Assembly (NCBI GenBank): GCA_907163375.1
Contig: CAJQUW010011269.1
Coordinates: forward strand, 62,001 to 126,000
Direction of reading: 5' to 3'
DNA from: Prostheceraeus crozeri
Taxonomy: Eukaryota; Platyhelminthes; Polycladida; Euryleptidae
DNA: 64,000 nucleotides
The notes beneath the pieces were generated by a model. It was not told the origin of the DNA. It saw nothing but the letters and a program-made list of their open reading frames with translations, and searched no databases. Below, piece by piece: positions 44,601 through 56,142 of this stretch. A program made the position numbers and the translations under genes. Positions within the stretch are counted from its first letter, which is position 1. Every line of letters begins with the position of its first letter.

Positions 44601-46625
44601 GAGACTAATGAGAACCAGCTCATTATCTAAACCATTCAACATCAACCATTGAGCGTAATCATGTCTTAGAGTCTCTACACGTTCAGTGTTCCTCTACGAA
44701 GGATAATCTTCCAATTTAGCCTCCTTTTCAAGTAGCGAAGTGATTGACAGATGTGGCTTATTGGAGAGGCGTCGGAGCTCTTGGCTTATTTCTAGTAAAG
44801 CAAAAGCAGGTTTTTTTCTATGTGATGTCAACACCCGCGCTACTGATATCATCAATCTTTAGATGTGTGCAGCCACCTCTGGGAACAGCAACGACCTATC
44901 CCGAGGACCTGCCCTTCGAATAATCGCACAAATGACTTTCGATCTAATATTTAATTGATCCGCCTTTTCTTGTATTCAACGCTGATTCTTTGACGCATCT
45001 TGACACACGAATGCACACTTTGACATTTGCTTGCTCTATATTGAATTTCGAATAAATCTCGCTTACAATTGACAACCGAATGCGCTAGCTAGACAAGTGA
45101 TTGAAGTAATTGGGCAACTGTTTGAACAAAATCGATAAACTGATTGCGCTACCTTACCGAATCACTTCTTCAAAAAATATGAACCCATTTGCAATTTTAA
45201 CTCTTAGCAGTTCAATTTACATATACAGCATGTACGAGTACTTGAGAACAATATGTGATGTTGATCATATTCTTTATCTTCATCTATAATATCGAAATTT
45301 CGATTCATTGTCTTCCACTGATTACAATGTCTTCCGAAGCGTCGTGACTTCAATTATTAATAAAATCGTAACTGATTGTGGCCTCTTCTCCGTCGAAATT
45401 CCTATGATTTCCGATTTTTTTATTAATCTGCTGCCTTCTTCTGTTGACTTTCATGGCAGACAAAGCAAGGAAAGAGTTCGATGGCATTTGCGCTTTATAT
45501 TTTGTTTATAAATGGAATGAATGCTGTGACACATTATTTTCAAAGCCATCTAAAGAATCCTTCATATGGACATCAGTCACATGGAAATGAAATAAGAAGG
45601 GATAGTGATGTAAATAAAAGGGTTGAAGCTACATGGTTAAAAAATTTACTCATAAAATACCGATTTGCGTTTGAGATTATATAGTAATGTCGAGCTGCTC
45701 GTGTGGACAGAGCATTTGCACAGATTTCAACCTGAATCCTGTTTCAAATACTGGACAGCCGAGTTGTGATCGAATATGTTGTTGGAGCCCATAAACACCT
45801 TTTGCTCAATTACTCCATTTGCTTTTCAAGTTCATGCGCATATGTTGTGCGTAAAATGCTTGTACAGAGTAGATGTATGCTAATATGCAATTATCTAACG
45901 AAACATATTTTTAACCGTGACTTATCGAATATGTAAATCTGAGTATAAAAGCACTTCCGCACAACATATCATCGAGAAGACGCAGTTGTGGCCTAGTCGC
46001 AACTATAAATTATGCTGGTGAAATCTCTCAATTAAATATATTCGGAATTATCTTTAAGAACCGTAAGTCACTCATGCTAAGTAAATTGTGTAAATGCTGC
46101 GTCTACAATGTTATCAAGTTGCTAGCAAAATGAATAATTGCTTTATTATGAGAGGTTCATTTTCTATTATGGATATGCATGTCATTTGAAAAACATCAAT
46201 CAGGTATAACGCGTCTTGTTTTCGTATCTAACATTACCACAGCGAAATGGTGGTCTAACATTACCACAGCGACGAAAACGAATCCATCTCTGTGAACTCA
46301 AGGAACATAAAATTGCCTTTTCCGAGTGAATCACTGACACTATATAATGTAGTGTTTATGATCAAACCACTTTCTCACACCTACACACAAGATTGCAACG
46401 AAATTTGCACATTAATTAATCCTCAGCGCACAACTATGAAAGAGACAACAGTATTACTAAAATGATCTCTGAATCTGTTATTATTTTCCGATTCAATTTT
46501 CCAAGCGCATTATGACGAACCCAATCTGAATTTTTCTCTCCTGATAATCATTTCTTTAGGAGACTTGATGAAAATTTGATCAAATCTTATGATTCTACCA
46601 AGAAACTGTCATATTTTTTCGAAAG
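44601..46625. other. Intergenic, no supported gene
   Basis: No gene. A 20-bp direct repeat around TCTAACATTACCACAGCGA occurs twice near 46,227-46,272. A TATAAAA at 45,944 has no gene after it. Confidence 0.4.
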
Positions 46626-46757
46626 GTTAAGAAATTTGTCAATTACTTTCTGTGGGAAACTCTAACGAGCTACGTGGCATGTGGTATTCCTAACTACTTT
46701 CTAATAAAAGTACTGTTAGGCCAAAAATCATTGTGATCATCAAATGCATAACCAAGC
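46626..46757 (+). repeat. Dispersed repeat shared with 50,803-50,898
   Basis: Shares TTAAGAAATTTGT, GAAACTCTAACGAG and ATCAAATGCATAACCAAGCT with the later copy. It may be a fragment of the same old LTR-type element. Confidence 0.65.
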
Positions 46758-46812
46758 TGTATCTACAAACTAAGCTTGACTTAACGTATAAGAATAATAT
46801 ACTATACATAAT

Positions 46813-46826
46813 ATTATATATATATA

Positions 46827-46860
<34 letters not shown>
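46813..46860. repeat. (TA)n microsatellite
   Basis: Two TA runs separated by a TTA. Confidence 0.9.
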
Positions 46861-46873
<13 letters not shown>

Positions 46874-47434
46874 AGATAAGAACAAATATTTTTTTGTAAA
46901 TCCTCAAACCTTTCAAAATTTTTCCAATAACGTGCTTCCTTCAACTAACTTCTTCCGTACTTCCGAAACCCATATCACTCTCCACCAGTGAAGAAAAAAC
47001 TATTTTCGGTGTCCCAATCTGTAATGGACAAGTCGCTTCGAAGCTGTACGACACCGCTAATTAATGAATTTCCGCAAAAGCTTTTCGGCAAAAACCAATT
47101 TCCGCAAAATGATTTTCATTTCAAAACAAGTCTTCGCTATACATTTTTACAAATTGCAGATCATTAACAAATTCAATCCAAATTGATATATATAAAATAA
47201 AATAAAAATAATAAAATACTAAACGAATCAAGATCACTAAAAAATAGCAGCAAGCAAGATAGCGATAGCGTTGCCGTTGCATAGCGCAGAGATCGCCGCT
47301 GAAAAGAGCCAAGCTCTGCTGTCCAAATTCTGCGTTCTCCGCAAGCTTCGCAATATTTCGTCCAGGACTTCTAGTGTACGTTGCCCGATGACAAGACGTT
47401 AAAACCAGTACGGGTAGGAGACCAAACGGATCGG
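46861..47434. other. Intergenic, nothing recognised
   Basis: AT-rich DNA; composition changes sharply to GC-rich at about 47,430. Confidence 0.35.
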
Positions 47435-48202
47435 CTATAAGGGGCGCGGCGTCTTGGAAAAAGCTTTTCCTTCTCCGCTTTGGGTAGCGCCAGCGCGACC
47501 AGCTTTCACTGCTCCGCGCCGTAGTCTAAGGAAACCAGCGAGAGACGACGCAAGTTGGCACCCAGATCGACACTTTCCCAGACAAAAGGGGAAAAAGAAG
47601 TAACACGTCGTCACCGCGTTGCCGTCGCCACGCGCGAGGCCTACGGGCTCGAGACACGACGCACGACGCTGCGGGGCGCGGTCACCCAACCCGTTCGCTT
47701 GATCTTCACGTGCTCGTTGACGGGTCCGCACTGCGGACGCCCGACGGACACGACACGGGTGAAGGCCCGCTGGTCGACTGTGCCACGACCCACGCGGGGG
47801 TGGGGCCGCTCTACACCAAACCGCACTGCGACGTGCCACCGCAGGCGAGTGTTCACTCTAACGAGAGGGGTACGGTCGACTGGTCGAGCAGGCAACGGCA
47901 TGAGTACCAAGGACGGAGGCCTGAGAAAGCACGCTGTGCACAATGGCAAGTCGATGTTGGTCGGTTCGTGAGGAGGTAACGTGGTGTGCAACATCACACT
48001 GCTTGTCCCATTACCACTTTGAATTCCCGCTTTATCTGGAACCTCAGACGGGGAAGGACCCACTCAAGATTCTGAGAAAATGCTGGCTACTCAATTTTTG
48101 GAAGAGCGGATGTCGGCTTGCGAGAGATTTGCACTTGAACATGAAGATGACAGGAAGGGGGAAGAGAGCGAGTTGACGGCTCAAGGAAGATACCAGAGCG
48201 CC
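47435..48202. other. GC-rich block beside the reverse transcriptase remnant
   Basis: Clearly GC-rich against an AT-rich background. Several long frames overlap on both strands (for example plus 47,555-47,971 and minus 47,641-48,063), which is what GC-rich DNA gives by chance. It probably belongs to the same element as the reverse transcriptase at 48,203-49,240, whose composition is similar, as its C-terminal region. No motif settles the frame. Confidence 0.4.
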
Positions 48203-49240
48203 TTATTCTGCGGCAAGTCGACTTGCCTCATCGAATGTCGACAAATAGTCAACGTTGCAGACGGAGGAAACGCATCTCAAGACCTGTGTGAAGTGTGTGT
48301 GGGGCCGCCCTCCACAACATAAAGCGGCGACGCTAAGTAAGTTGTACAGAAGCCTGCCATCCGCCCTTCCTTCCAAGACGGAAGAGGCGGAGCTAGACGC
48401 CGATCTACAGAACCTATGCAAGGGAGAGCCAAGGAGCACTGCGGAGTCTATGGAGGTGATTTGAGCACCTGGCAAGCAATCGAATAGGGTACTGATGTTT
48501 TGTGTGGTAAGAACATTCGACTCAGATAGTTGGATCACCTCCGACTTCGTCGGATTCATATGCAGACCAATCGTTGAGAGGACGGGTATGATCCTCCTCA
48601 GATCGTCGGAGACAAGGTCGGGTGGTCCAGCGAGCGTTGCGTCGTCAAGGTACCATACGTTGAACTCTGACTTGGTGGATCTGGCTACTTCATCGACGCA
48701 GAGGGCGAAAAGGAGCGGGCCAAGCGGGTCACCCTGCTGAACTCCACAGGAAGACTTGATGATTGCTTTTCCTGCAAGCAAGTTGGTCGGACTGCTGTAA
48801 GAGAGACGCACCAGTCGCCCGATCTCGGGACAGCGACGCGCGACGGTCATCAGGATATGTTCTCGCTTCACGCAGTTAAAAGCGTTATGCATATCCAGCT
48901 TAACAAGCAGCTTTGATGTATTGCGGTTCCGGTAGATGTACTCCCGAGCTGCGTGAACGGCGGATTCCGGTCCACCAGGAATGCCGACACCAAGTTGCAC
49001 GGGGCGGAGCTGTGGTGCCAAAGATATACACACGGCGCGGCTAGCGATTTTGGCAGCTATGCGATGAAAGACGTTGCCGACGGCGATGGGCCGGATGCCA
49101 CCGTCCTTCTTCCGCAGTGGAATGAGGTTCGCAGCAAAAAGCAAGTCTCTTCCGAAAGTACACACGGTCCCATTGAAGAGTCCTCTCATCAAGACGACGA
49201 TTGAAGCTCGGAGGCGGCGTCCCGATTCGTAGGCAGCATG
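48203..49240 (-). pseudogene. Reverse transcriptase of an unclassified non-LTR-type element
   Basis: Open frame with FAANLIPLRKKDGGIRPIAV, then QLGVGIPGGPESAVHA, the catalytic KLDMHNAFNCV, GVQQGDPLGPLLFA and WYLDDATLAG. These are reverse transcriptase blocks in order. The form GGIRPIAVGN..., with YLDD rather than YADD, differs from the CR1/L2 copy upstream. The frame extends beyond its first ATG (49,192) to about 49,240, where it stops abruptly against a Penelope-like fragment in opposite orientation, so it is 5'-truncated. No endonuclease domain seen. Clade undetermined. Confidence 0.7.
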
Positions 49241-49504
49241 TCCTGTGAGGCAGCATGTCGGAATTGTCGTGAATACTATATTGGCCTAACCGGGGACACT
49301 TTTAGAAGGCGAATTACCGTCCATCGACAGCAGGTTTATAGTGCTCACTATTCTTTCCTCAAAGTGAGCAAGCATATAGCCACGTGTGGCAAAGACTTCT
49401 ATGCCACCCCTTTCTATCAGCTATCTCCTAATGCCTCCAAGATAGAAAGGGAAAGGAAGGAAGCTATGTTTATTAAGAAATTTCTTCCTACCTTGAATGC
49501 CTAA
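49238..49504 (+). pseudogene. Penelope-like GIY-YIG endonuclease, 3' fragment
   Basis: The frame reads CRNCREYYIGLTGDTFRRRI and continues with VHRQQVY, HIATCGKDFYATPFYQLS and REAMFIKKFLPTLNA-like blocks to a natural stop. This is the C-terminal GIY-YIG nuclease typical of Penelope-like elements, with the CxxC before YYIG. The reverse transcriptase is absent, giving a 5'-truncated copy. It starts where the minus-strand reverse transcriptase ends. An AT microsatellite and a short CTGAAGATGG..CGAAAA motif follow 160-200 bp downstream. Confidence 0.7.
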
Positions 49505-49664
49505 TGTACTATATATAGATATGCATGTATCCTCTTCTCACTTTTTATTTAATGCTTTGATAAGCAGTCAAACTGTGAAATCGATCGGCATAAAGCATTA
49601 TTTGAGAATCTGGCTGATTTTTATCTTACTTATTTGGCACCGTTTGCGTTTCCTGTTTTTTATC

Positions 49665-49692
49665 TTTATATATATATATATATATATATAGG
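49665..49692. repeat. (TA)n microsatellite at the Penelope-like 3' end
   Basis: TA run of about 26 bp directly before GGTACCTGAAGATGG. Confidence 0.85.
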
Positions 49693-49804
49693 TACCTGAA
49701 GATGGCAACTGGATGGTAATCGAAAATTTTGTAATCTCAACATAAAATGATAATTGACATCTCAAAAATACCTGGCTCTTTCCAACTCAAAAATATTATA
49801 TCAT
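49693..49804. other. Spacer with CTGAAGATGG motif
   Basis: CTGAAGATGG at 49,696 and CGAAAA at 49,721 resemble a worn hammerhead core, as known at Penelope-like ends. Low certainty. Confidence 0.25.
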
Positions 49805-50898
49805 GACTAGCCAGGGCATCCTCCAAGTACCTGCAAGAAGCGTATGACGCTGTAATATATGACAAAGGATTTGAGAATGTTGAGGAAAATGCCGACATCC
49901 TTGTCATAAATCGATAAACTCGTTTATCAGCAGATAAACTAAATGACGTAGTGCAAGAAACAAGAAAATTGTAACAACAAGTGGATTTCTTATTGAAGGA
50001 GTTGCACCAGCAAAAACGCTTTCAATGGCAATGAACGAATTCAAGGGAAAACGGAAATTTGAATACGATGGCAAGACAGCTGACAAGCAGCAAAATACAG
50101 ATCAACAAATCAGACATTCAATGCTACGCATGCAATGATTTTGGACATATATCTAGAAATTGTCCACGTCATATTAAATCAAATACTAGACGATCCAGAA
50201 ATTTTGAAGCAAACATTAAATCTGCCACATCTGAACCATTAGAAAATAATATTGAGGAAAGCAGCGAACTTGTTGAAGTAAATCGAAATTCAGCTTGCGA
50301 GGAGAAACCTAAGCAACGTCAGACATAATTCAACATGACAAAAAAAAACAAAAGAAAGTGTATCCATCTAGGAACTAGGAAACTAAATCAATGGTGCTGG
50401 ACAAAAACCGAAAATGATAAGGCATGTAAAGGAAAAATCAACCAAAACCCTGATTTCATCGACAAGATCAGAGCCAGCAAAGAACAAGCCTGTTGTTGAA
50501 TGTCGTAGACCGAAACGAACATGGACATCTGTGTTTTTGACCGTGGTGCGGATAGCAACGTAGTCGATGCTACATTTCTGCAAAAAATTAAGCACCTGGA
50601 AAGTAGCGCAGTGAAATTCATGAAGAAAGAGAGTTTACTGAAATGTGCAAATGGAACTTTCATGAGAGTCATCAACTATGCTGTATTTTCGTTGGAGATC
50701 GGAATTCAATGTACGATCCAAGAACTGTGTTGTTGACTCAATTTTTCCGATGTCATCATTGGTATGCGAACTGTGACGAAAGAGCGCACGCTACTGGATG
50801 CAGGTTTAAGAAATTTGTTCTGTGAGAAACTCTAACGAGTAACGTGGTTCACCTAATTGCTTTCAAATCATCGTAATCATCAAATGCATAACCAAGCT
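49805..50898 (+). mobile_element. Old LTR-retroelement fragment: gag zinc knuckle and protease
   Basis: A CCHC knuckle CYACNDFGHISRNC lies at about 50,121-50,162. Downstream is a retropepsin-like region around 50,520-50,830 (GADSNVVDATFLQKI, then an IIGMRT-type block). Order and spacing fit gag then protease of an LTR element. Heavily broken, no LTRs found, old. The last part is shared with 46,626-46,757. Confidence 0.55.
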
Positions 50899-51439
50899 AA
50901 TGGCACTTTCCAGAAACACATGCAGTCATGACTTTTTCCACTTTCTTTTCAGCATATCTATGAAATTCATCAAATTTTCAGCGAACTTTGTTAATATCGG
51001 CATCGTTAATATCGGAACACAATCAAGCACGGGCTGTACGTTGTGGGTCCAAAGTGCTAGGACGACTTTGGCCGTTCATGTGATGACCCAAATTTCAAGC
51101 GATTCACAAAAATCGCTTGTGACGGCTTGGTCACTTGCAACAGTTGCCGGACTGGAAGTATCAAGTTGCAAAGTGGCAGGCAAGAGTGAGCATCAAAGGT
51201 GACCAGAGAAAGAGATGGCACAACGTCAAGTGAGATAAGGAACTAATGCATTTAACCCCTGCCGACAAAAAAATCTTTTCTGCTTTCTGTTTCGCCTAAT
51301 GTTTGAAAACATAAATAAACAGAAAATGGGATGAAATCGTCTGGTCACAAGCTCATAAGTAGGATATTAAACCTACTGAGAATTTTCTTTGTATAACAGT
51401 TAGAGTAAAGCTAAAAACCCACCATTCCGGACAATTGAG
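50899..51439. other. Intergenic, nothing recognised
   Basis: Stop-rich in all frames; may be remains of either neighbour. Confidence 0.35.
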
Positions 51440-53860
51440 GTGCAGCAATCAGCAGATTCTGGTTCTGATTTCCTGTCAGTTCCCTTCATTAGATCGAGTA
51501 TCATCAGAATTGAAAGTGTCCTGCTTGGAACAGTCGACCCTCGTAACATGAGTCATCGCGGCGTGAGTGACCTACTATCAATGCCATTCTCGTCGACTAA
51601 CCAAAGCCCAAGGAGCACATATTCCCGCGAGCAACTACTACGATTAAAGTCTCCTTCCCTTCATCCAGCAAGAAGAGTCAAAAGGTCGTTGCGGTATTTT
51701 GTTCTCGCAAAAACACAGAGCCGACATTATTCAGTAAAGTGCAGCGATGCGAAAATAGCTGACGGGTCACATGTTACTCAAGACCCATGTGCTGCAAACT
51801 CTGAAGAAAGATGATTATTGTAACGATGATGACTGCGATGACTTTGAAGGACCTGCGGGCGCCAACCCTATGCCTCGAGCTCGAACCCTCAAGGCACGCA
51901 CGACAACTCTCTCTCTCTCTTCTGTTCCGCATCTCGACCTCCTAGCCTCAGTGAACATCAGAACTTCTAACACTCGTATCTTAACAGACGATTGGAGATT
52001 TAAAGAATTATTAAGAATTATTAAAGAATAATTAGATATTCTATGTATAATTGAAACTCGCCGACGTGAAGATACAGACTTGATAGAGAGTAGCTTCACT
52101 TGAAATCTTATCCTGTCAACAACGCAGGTGTTGGCGGAATTGGCTTCATATTTTCTCCTTAAGTCTGGCCATTCATACTAGACATCAAACTTGACCCCAG
52201 GATCTCTTCCACAATATTGAAACTGCAGGACCGCCGACTCGTGCTAGCATGTGTTCATACGCAAACGTCGCCCTTGACTGCTCAAACATTACTAGAGCTT
52301 GCTCACAAGGCATCTGTTGAAGACTATATACAAAGATCATCAGCTCCTCTACCGGAAGAAAACACTGTCCACGAGTGCTGGTCTTCGCTGCATCTATCAA
52401 AGATCGCAAATATAAGATGACCGCGCACTATCAAAACTTGCTTAATCGTGTCCCTCCTCCTGCCCATCAACTCAGCCCTCAATATCCGTAAGTATCCTTA
52501 AATCCATACTCTATCGAGCCTATTTCTTACAATGAAGTACGCAAAGCCTTGCTCTCAACTCGACTTGAGGGCGCGCCTGGCTCAGATAACATCATAGCAC
52601 GAGTTTTTAGCGGTTACCGCTTCTCATGTCACTAGAGCAATCAACAATCACGCTGCCCTTAATGGCGGCAAAGCACCAACTAGATGATGCGAATCCATCA
52701 CTGTCCATTCCAAAGAAAGGTTCGTCTACTTCCCTTGACAACCAGCGCGGAATATTCCTCTTATGTATATCCACAAAACTTCATAATCGCATTCTTCTCA
52801 ACCGTGTTCAATCTGATATCCTTCAACGACTCTCGCCCCTTCAAGTCGGATTCATACCTGGAAGATCCACAATTCAACAATTAGCCGCCCTCCGATTAAT
52901 CACTGACGACTGTCGAAAACTTCAACGTGATATCTCGATAGCTTTCATTGATTTTCATAAGGCATTCGATTCAATTTCAAGGAAAGCTATTTCCAATTGT
53001 CTACAATATCATGAAGTCCCAGAAATCCTCATAAAAGCAATAACGGAACTGTATGAAGACACGACAGCAGGCGCAAAAACTGCGTATGGACTTGGTTTAC
53101 CCTTTATATTACCTCAGGTGCTCTACAGGGTGATACACTCGCCCCATTCCTTTTTGTGGCCATCCTTGACGCTGCATTGAGAGACGCTCAGCTGACCGTG
53201 TTCTCGATCTCCAACTATCAGCTTACCGTACTTAGCATTTGCGGATAATATTGCCATCCTCAATGATAATCCGCATGGGTTGCAGTCGTCACTAAACAAC
53301 ATCTATGAATCTGCGGGTAAAGTCGGCTTGAAATTCAACGAAACTAAAACTGTGGTGTCACACATCGGCCCCAAATCCTACCTGGATATTAAGCTACCAT
53401 CAGATGAAACGTTGAAGTCGGCTAATAAATTCACGTATCTCGGAGGAGTGATAAACAATGCTGACAATGCAGCTAAAGACATAAAATCCGTCGCGTGGAC
53501 TGCAGCCTTCAATTCTTCGAAGGTATTCCATTCAAGCGCTAGCGCAAATGATCAGTCCAAAATCAGACTTTTCAAGGCCGCTGTAGAGCCAGTTTTGCTG
53601 TACGGATTAGAAGCTATGGCTAAGACAAACACCCACTCCCAGTGATTAGACCAAACCCATCGTGCACTCGCCAGGTTTACACATGGAATTCTCTATCCTA
53701 AAGTGATATAAACTGAAGAACTTCGCCGAAAAGGCATCGCTGATGCTTCCAACAGTCTACGCCTAAGAAGGCAGAAATTGACAGATTCTGAACACCTAAA
53801 GATTCGGCTGTTTTGCAAAAATGCAAAACCTCCGAACCACTGAGGCGGGGAATGTCCCAC
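51440..53860 (+). pseudogene. Decayed LINE with endonuclease and reverse transcriptase
   Basis: From the left: an N-terminal segment with YSREQLLRLKSPSLHPARR (about 51,622-51,680), an endonuclease start DWRFKELLRIIKE then LDILCIIETRRR (about 51,992-52,065), and a linker EPISYNEVRKALLSTRLEGA (about 52,516-52,580). Then come reverse transcriptase blocks in 52,626-53,180 (LSPLQVGFIPGRSTIQQLAA, FIDFHKAFDSISRKA), and a tail at 53,280-53,645 (GLKFNETKTVVSHIG, KFTYLGGVINNADN, VEPVLLYGLEAM). At least five frame changes or stops, so long dead. The catalytic YADD block is disrupted. It ends against the Polinton's left edge. Confidence 0.75.
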
Positions 53861-53880
53861 TTACTCTAGTAATGGGCAAA

Positions 53881-54340
53881 AGACCGTTCCAGGACACCAT
53901 AAAATTCAAAAAAATAGTATCTTTAAAAACGACATAAATTCATGAATTTAGACCCTTTTTCAGGTTTTTAAGACCTAAATTCATGAATTTAGTCGTTTTT
54001 AAAGATACCGATTTTTCAAAAAAATGGTACTTTTTAAATGGTCTAAATTCATGAATTTTGGTCATTTTTCAGGTTATGAAGACCTAAATTCATAAATTTG
54101 GGCGTTTTTAAAAATACCCAATTTTCAAATTTTTCAAAATCTCAAATTTGAGAATTACAATTTTCACCCTTAAAATCATGACCGTTCCAGGACACCGAAA
54201 AAATCAGAAAAGTTAAGAATCTCAAAATTTGAGAATTACAATTTTTACCTTGAAAATCATGACCGTTCCAGGACACCAAAAATCATAAAAGTTGAGAATT
54301 TCAAATTCATGAATTTTAACCATCTTTCAGGTTTTTAAAA
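53881..54340. repeat. Left terminal region: GACCGTTCCAGGACACC repeats and hairpin
   Basis: GACCGTTCCAGGACACC occurs at 53,882, 54,180 and 54,260. The palindrome TAAATTCATGAATTTA occurs at 53,935-53,950 and 53,976-53,991, with a near copy at 54,044. CTTTAAAAACGAC at 53,921 and GTCGTTTTTAAAG at 53,992 extend the first two into a hairpin with arms of about 30 bp. No gene. Confidence 0.75.
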
Positions 54341-54372
54341 TATATCATGTGACTAATAATATTTCTTTAAAA

Positions 54373-55140
54373 ATGGAAGAAACAAAAGTGGATGAAACAA
54401 AAGTGGAAGGAACTTCAGAAATGGAAGAAACCGCAAGAATATATCCTTCGTTATCATATGAACGTAGTTCTACTATAATGGACATTGAAAAAATGAACAA
54501 AGAAAAACACAAAGATAGAGTTAGGTATATGAAAGATAAGGAATCTCAATTATTACTTAGACAAGAACATTATAAAAAATTAAGAAAGAGATGGACTAAT
54601 GTTAAGAATGTAACACAAAGAATTGGCATATTCTTAACAATAAGTTTAGGCGCTCTCACTATTGTTATATCTTCAGGTGTTTTAGTAATTCCAGTAGTTG
54701 CTACAGCTTTAACAGGTACGGGTGTTTTTGCAACTTCACTTGTTACAATGTTAGATAAATCTTTAATAACTAAGAAACGAAAATCATTAAAAACTAAGCA
54801 TTTACATATTAAAGAAGTCTATGATAAACTACATTACTACTTTCAAAGAGTATGTGATGATAATGTTATTACGTTAGATGAGATTGAAAAATTTGATCAA
54901 ATAGCTAATGAAGTAAATCAAATATCCTTTCAATTACAGTCCGAAAAAGTTGATGATAAGAATAAACATGATGGCAAAATTTCGAGTGATGGTAAAATTT
55001 CTAATGAAGAAAATGACAAAATTTTTTTAGAAGAGCTAAAAATTTTTAGCGAAAATTTAAGCAAAACTTTATTAAACAAATCTTTAGACGAGAAAACTTT
55101 AAACGAAAAGATGACAGACAACAAAGCAATAAAAAAATAA
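54373..55140 (+). CDS. Polinton protein with two hydrophobic segments
   Basis: ATG at 54,373 (MEETKVDETKVEG), chosen because TTTAAAAATGG precedes it, as at the other genes here. Product about 255 residues. The acidic N-terminus is followed by a basic region (RQEHYKKLRKRW), then two hydrophobic segments (IGIFLTISLGALTIVISSGV and VVATALTGTGVFATSLV, about residues 90-130), and a charged helical C-terminus with KISSDGKIS repeats. Proteins of this shape are frequent in animal Polintons and adintoviruses; the role is unknown, perhaps in the virion membrane or its assembly. First gene of the plus-strand cluster. Confidence 0.65.
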   Translation: MEETKVDETKVEGTSEMEETARIYPSLSYERSSTIMDIEKMNKEKHKDRVRYMKDKESQLLLRQEHYKKLRKRWTNVKNVTQRIGIFLTISLGALTIVISSGVLVIPVVATALTGTGVFATSLVTMLDKSLITKKRKSLKTKHLHIKEVYDKLHYYFQRVCDDNVITLDEIEKFDQIANEVNQISFQLQSEKVDDKNKHDGKISSDGKISNEENDKIFLEELKIFSENLSKTLLNKSLDEKTLNEKMTDNKAIKK

Positions 55141-55207
55141 TTTGTTCAGTAAAATGTTTTTGCTGTATTCCAATGTTACCACAAAATTCAAATATTATAT
55201 TTTAAAA

Positions 55208-56017
55208 ATGGATAAAATTAGAGCTGATAAATTTAAAAGAATTAAACAATTAGAAGAGTTAATAAAACAAAGAAATATTATGAAAGAAAATCATCTTCAA
55301 CATAGAATGATAAAAGCTGGTATTCAATCTGATATGTTTGAAAAAGTGCAGCAAACCGAGCAAGTAAAAACTGATTTTGAAAAAACTATGAAACCATTTA
55401 AAACTCTTGAAAAAGAACTTACAAATAATGATAAACAAATTGATATAACAGATCCAGAGCACAAAACTATATTAGATGACTATGGATTACTAGAATCAAA
55501 CATTAATAAGAAATTACCAAAATCTATGCAATTTGAACATTCTATTTCTTTTATAGATGGAAAAACAATACCTAGATTTTATCTCGGACAAAAAGAAATA
55601 TTTCCACAACCTTTTCGAGGTTTGATTTTTTCACCAGATAAATCTCCTTTTAATTTAGATAGAAATTTTGTTGATCTTTTAAGAGGAGCAGATTTAAATA
55701 ATTATGCTGTAGAAGATCTCATAAAATATAAAGCTATGTTAGATAGAGTTGGTGCAGTAAAATCTCTTAGACGTTATAAACAATTAGAAAATTTATTATC
55801 AACGGGAGTTAAAGTAGGAAAAGGTTTTAAAACAGAAACAACTGTATTTTTACCAGATGAACCACAAGAATTACTAAATAGATTAAATATTTTAGTATCT
55901 GCAATAAAAGAAGGACATAATTCTAGTTTCAATGAAATTCATGCTATATTGAAAAGACTGTTAGAAAAGAAGATTCTAAATGAAGAGGATTATAAAAGTA
56001 TAACGGGACATCTCTGA
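55208..56017 (+). CDS. Polinton protein of unknown function
   Basis: ATG at 55,208 (MDKIRADKFKRI), again after TTTAAAAATGG. About 269 residues. The first 100 are charged and helical, probably coiled coil. The middle has a conserved-looking FIDGKTIPRFYLGQKEIFPQ segment, followed by LIFSPDKSPFNLDRNFVDLL and a helical C-terminus. I recognise only a general likeness to accessory proteins next to Polinton capsid genes. The stop TGA lies in the 37-bp palindromic repeat 56,003-56,039, which supplies the last residues. Confidence 0.55.
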   Translation: MDKIRADKFKRIKQLEELIKQRNIMKENHLQHRMIKAGIQSDMFEKVQQTEQVKTDFEKTMKPFKTLEKELTNNDKQIDITDPEHKTILDDYGLLESNINKKLPKSMQFEHSISFIDGKTIPRFYLGQKEIFPQPFRGLIFSPDKSPFNLDRNFVDLLRGADLNNYAVEDLIKYKAMLDRVGAVKSLRRYKQLENLLSTGVKVGKGFKTETTVFLPDEPQELLNRLNILVSAIKEGHNSSFNEIHAILKRLLEKKILNEEDYKSITGHL

Positions 56018-56039
56018 TGTCTTTAAGGGCTTCGCCCGT
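56003..56039 (+). repeat. 37-bp palindromic repeat, copy 1 (gene end)
   Basis: Reads ACGGGACATC..GATGTC..GGGCTTCGCCCGT. Two nested hairpins (GACATC/GATGTC and GGGC/GCCC) lie within an outer ACGGG/CCCGT pair. Contains the stop codon of the preceding gene. Three more copies lie in the polymerase gene. Confidence 0.85.
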
Positions 56040-56142
56040 AGCTGAAATATGTTGTTTCTAATTTTTATTTATGATTTTTATCCATGATTTTTTAAAAAAA
56101 TATTTCATAAATAAATATCTGTTTAAATTTCTTTGTTTAAAA

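Noticed and set aside
45944-45951. TATAAAA promoter candidate
   Set aside because: A good TATA match, but no gene, splice site or conserved frame follows it.
47555-48063. Long overlapping frames on both strands in the GC-rich block
   Set aside because: High GC removes stop codons by chance; no motif supports one frame over another.
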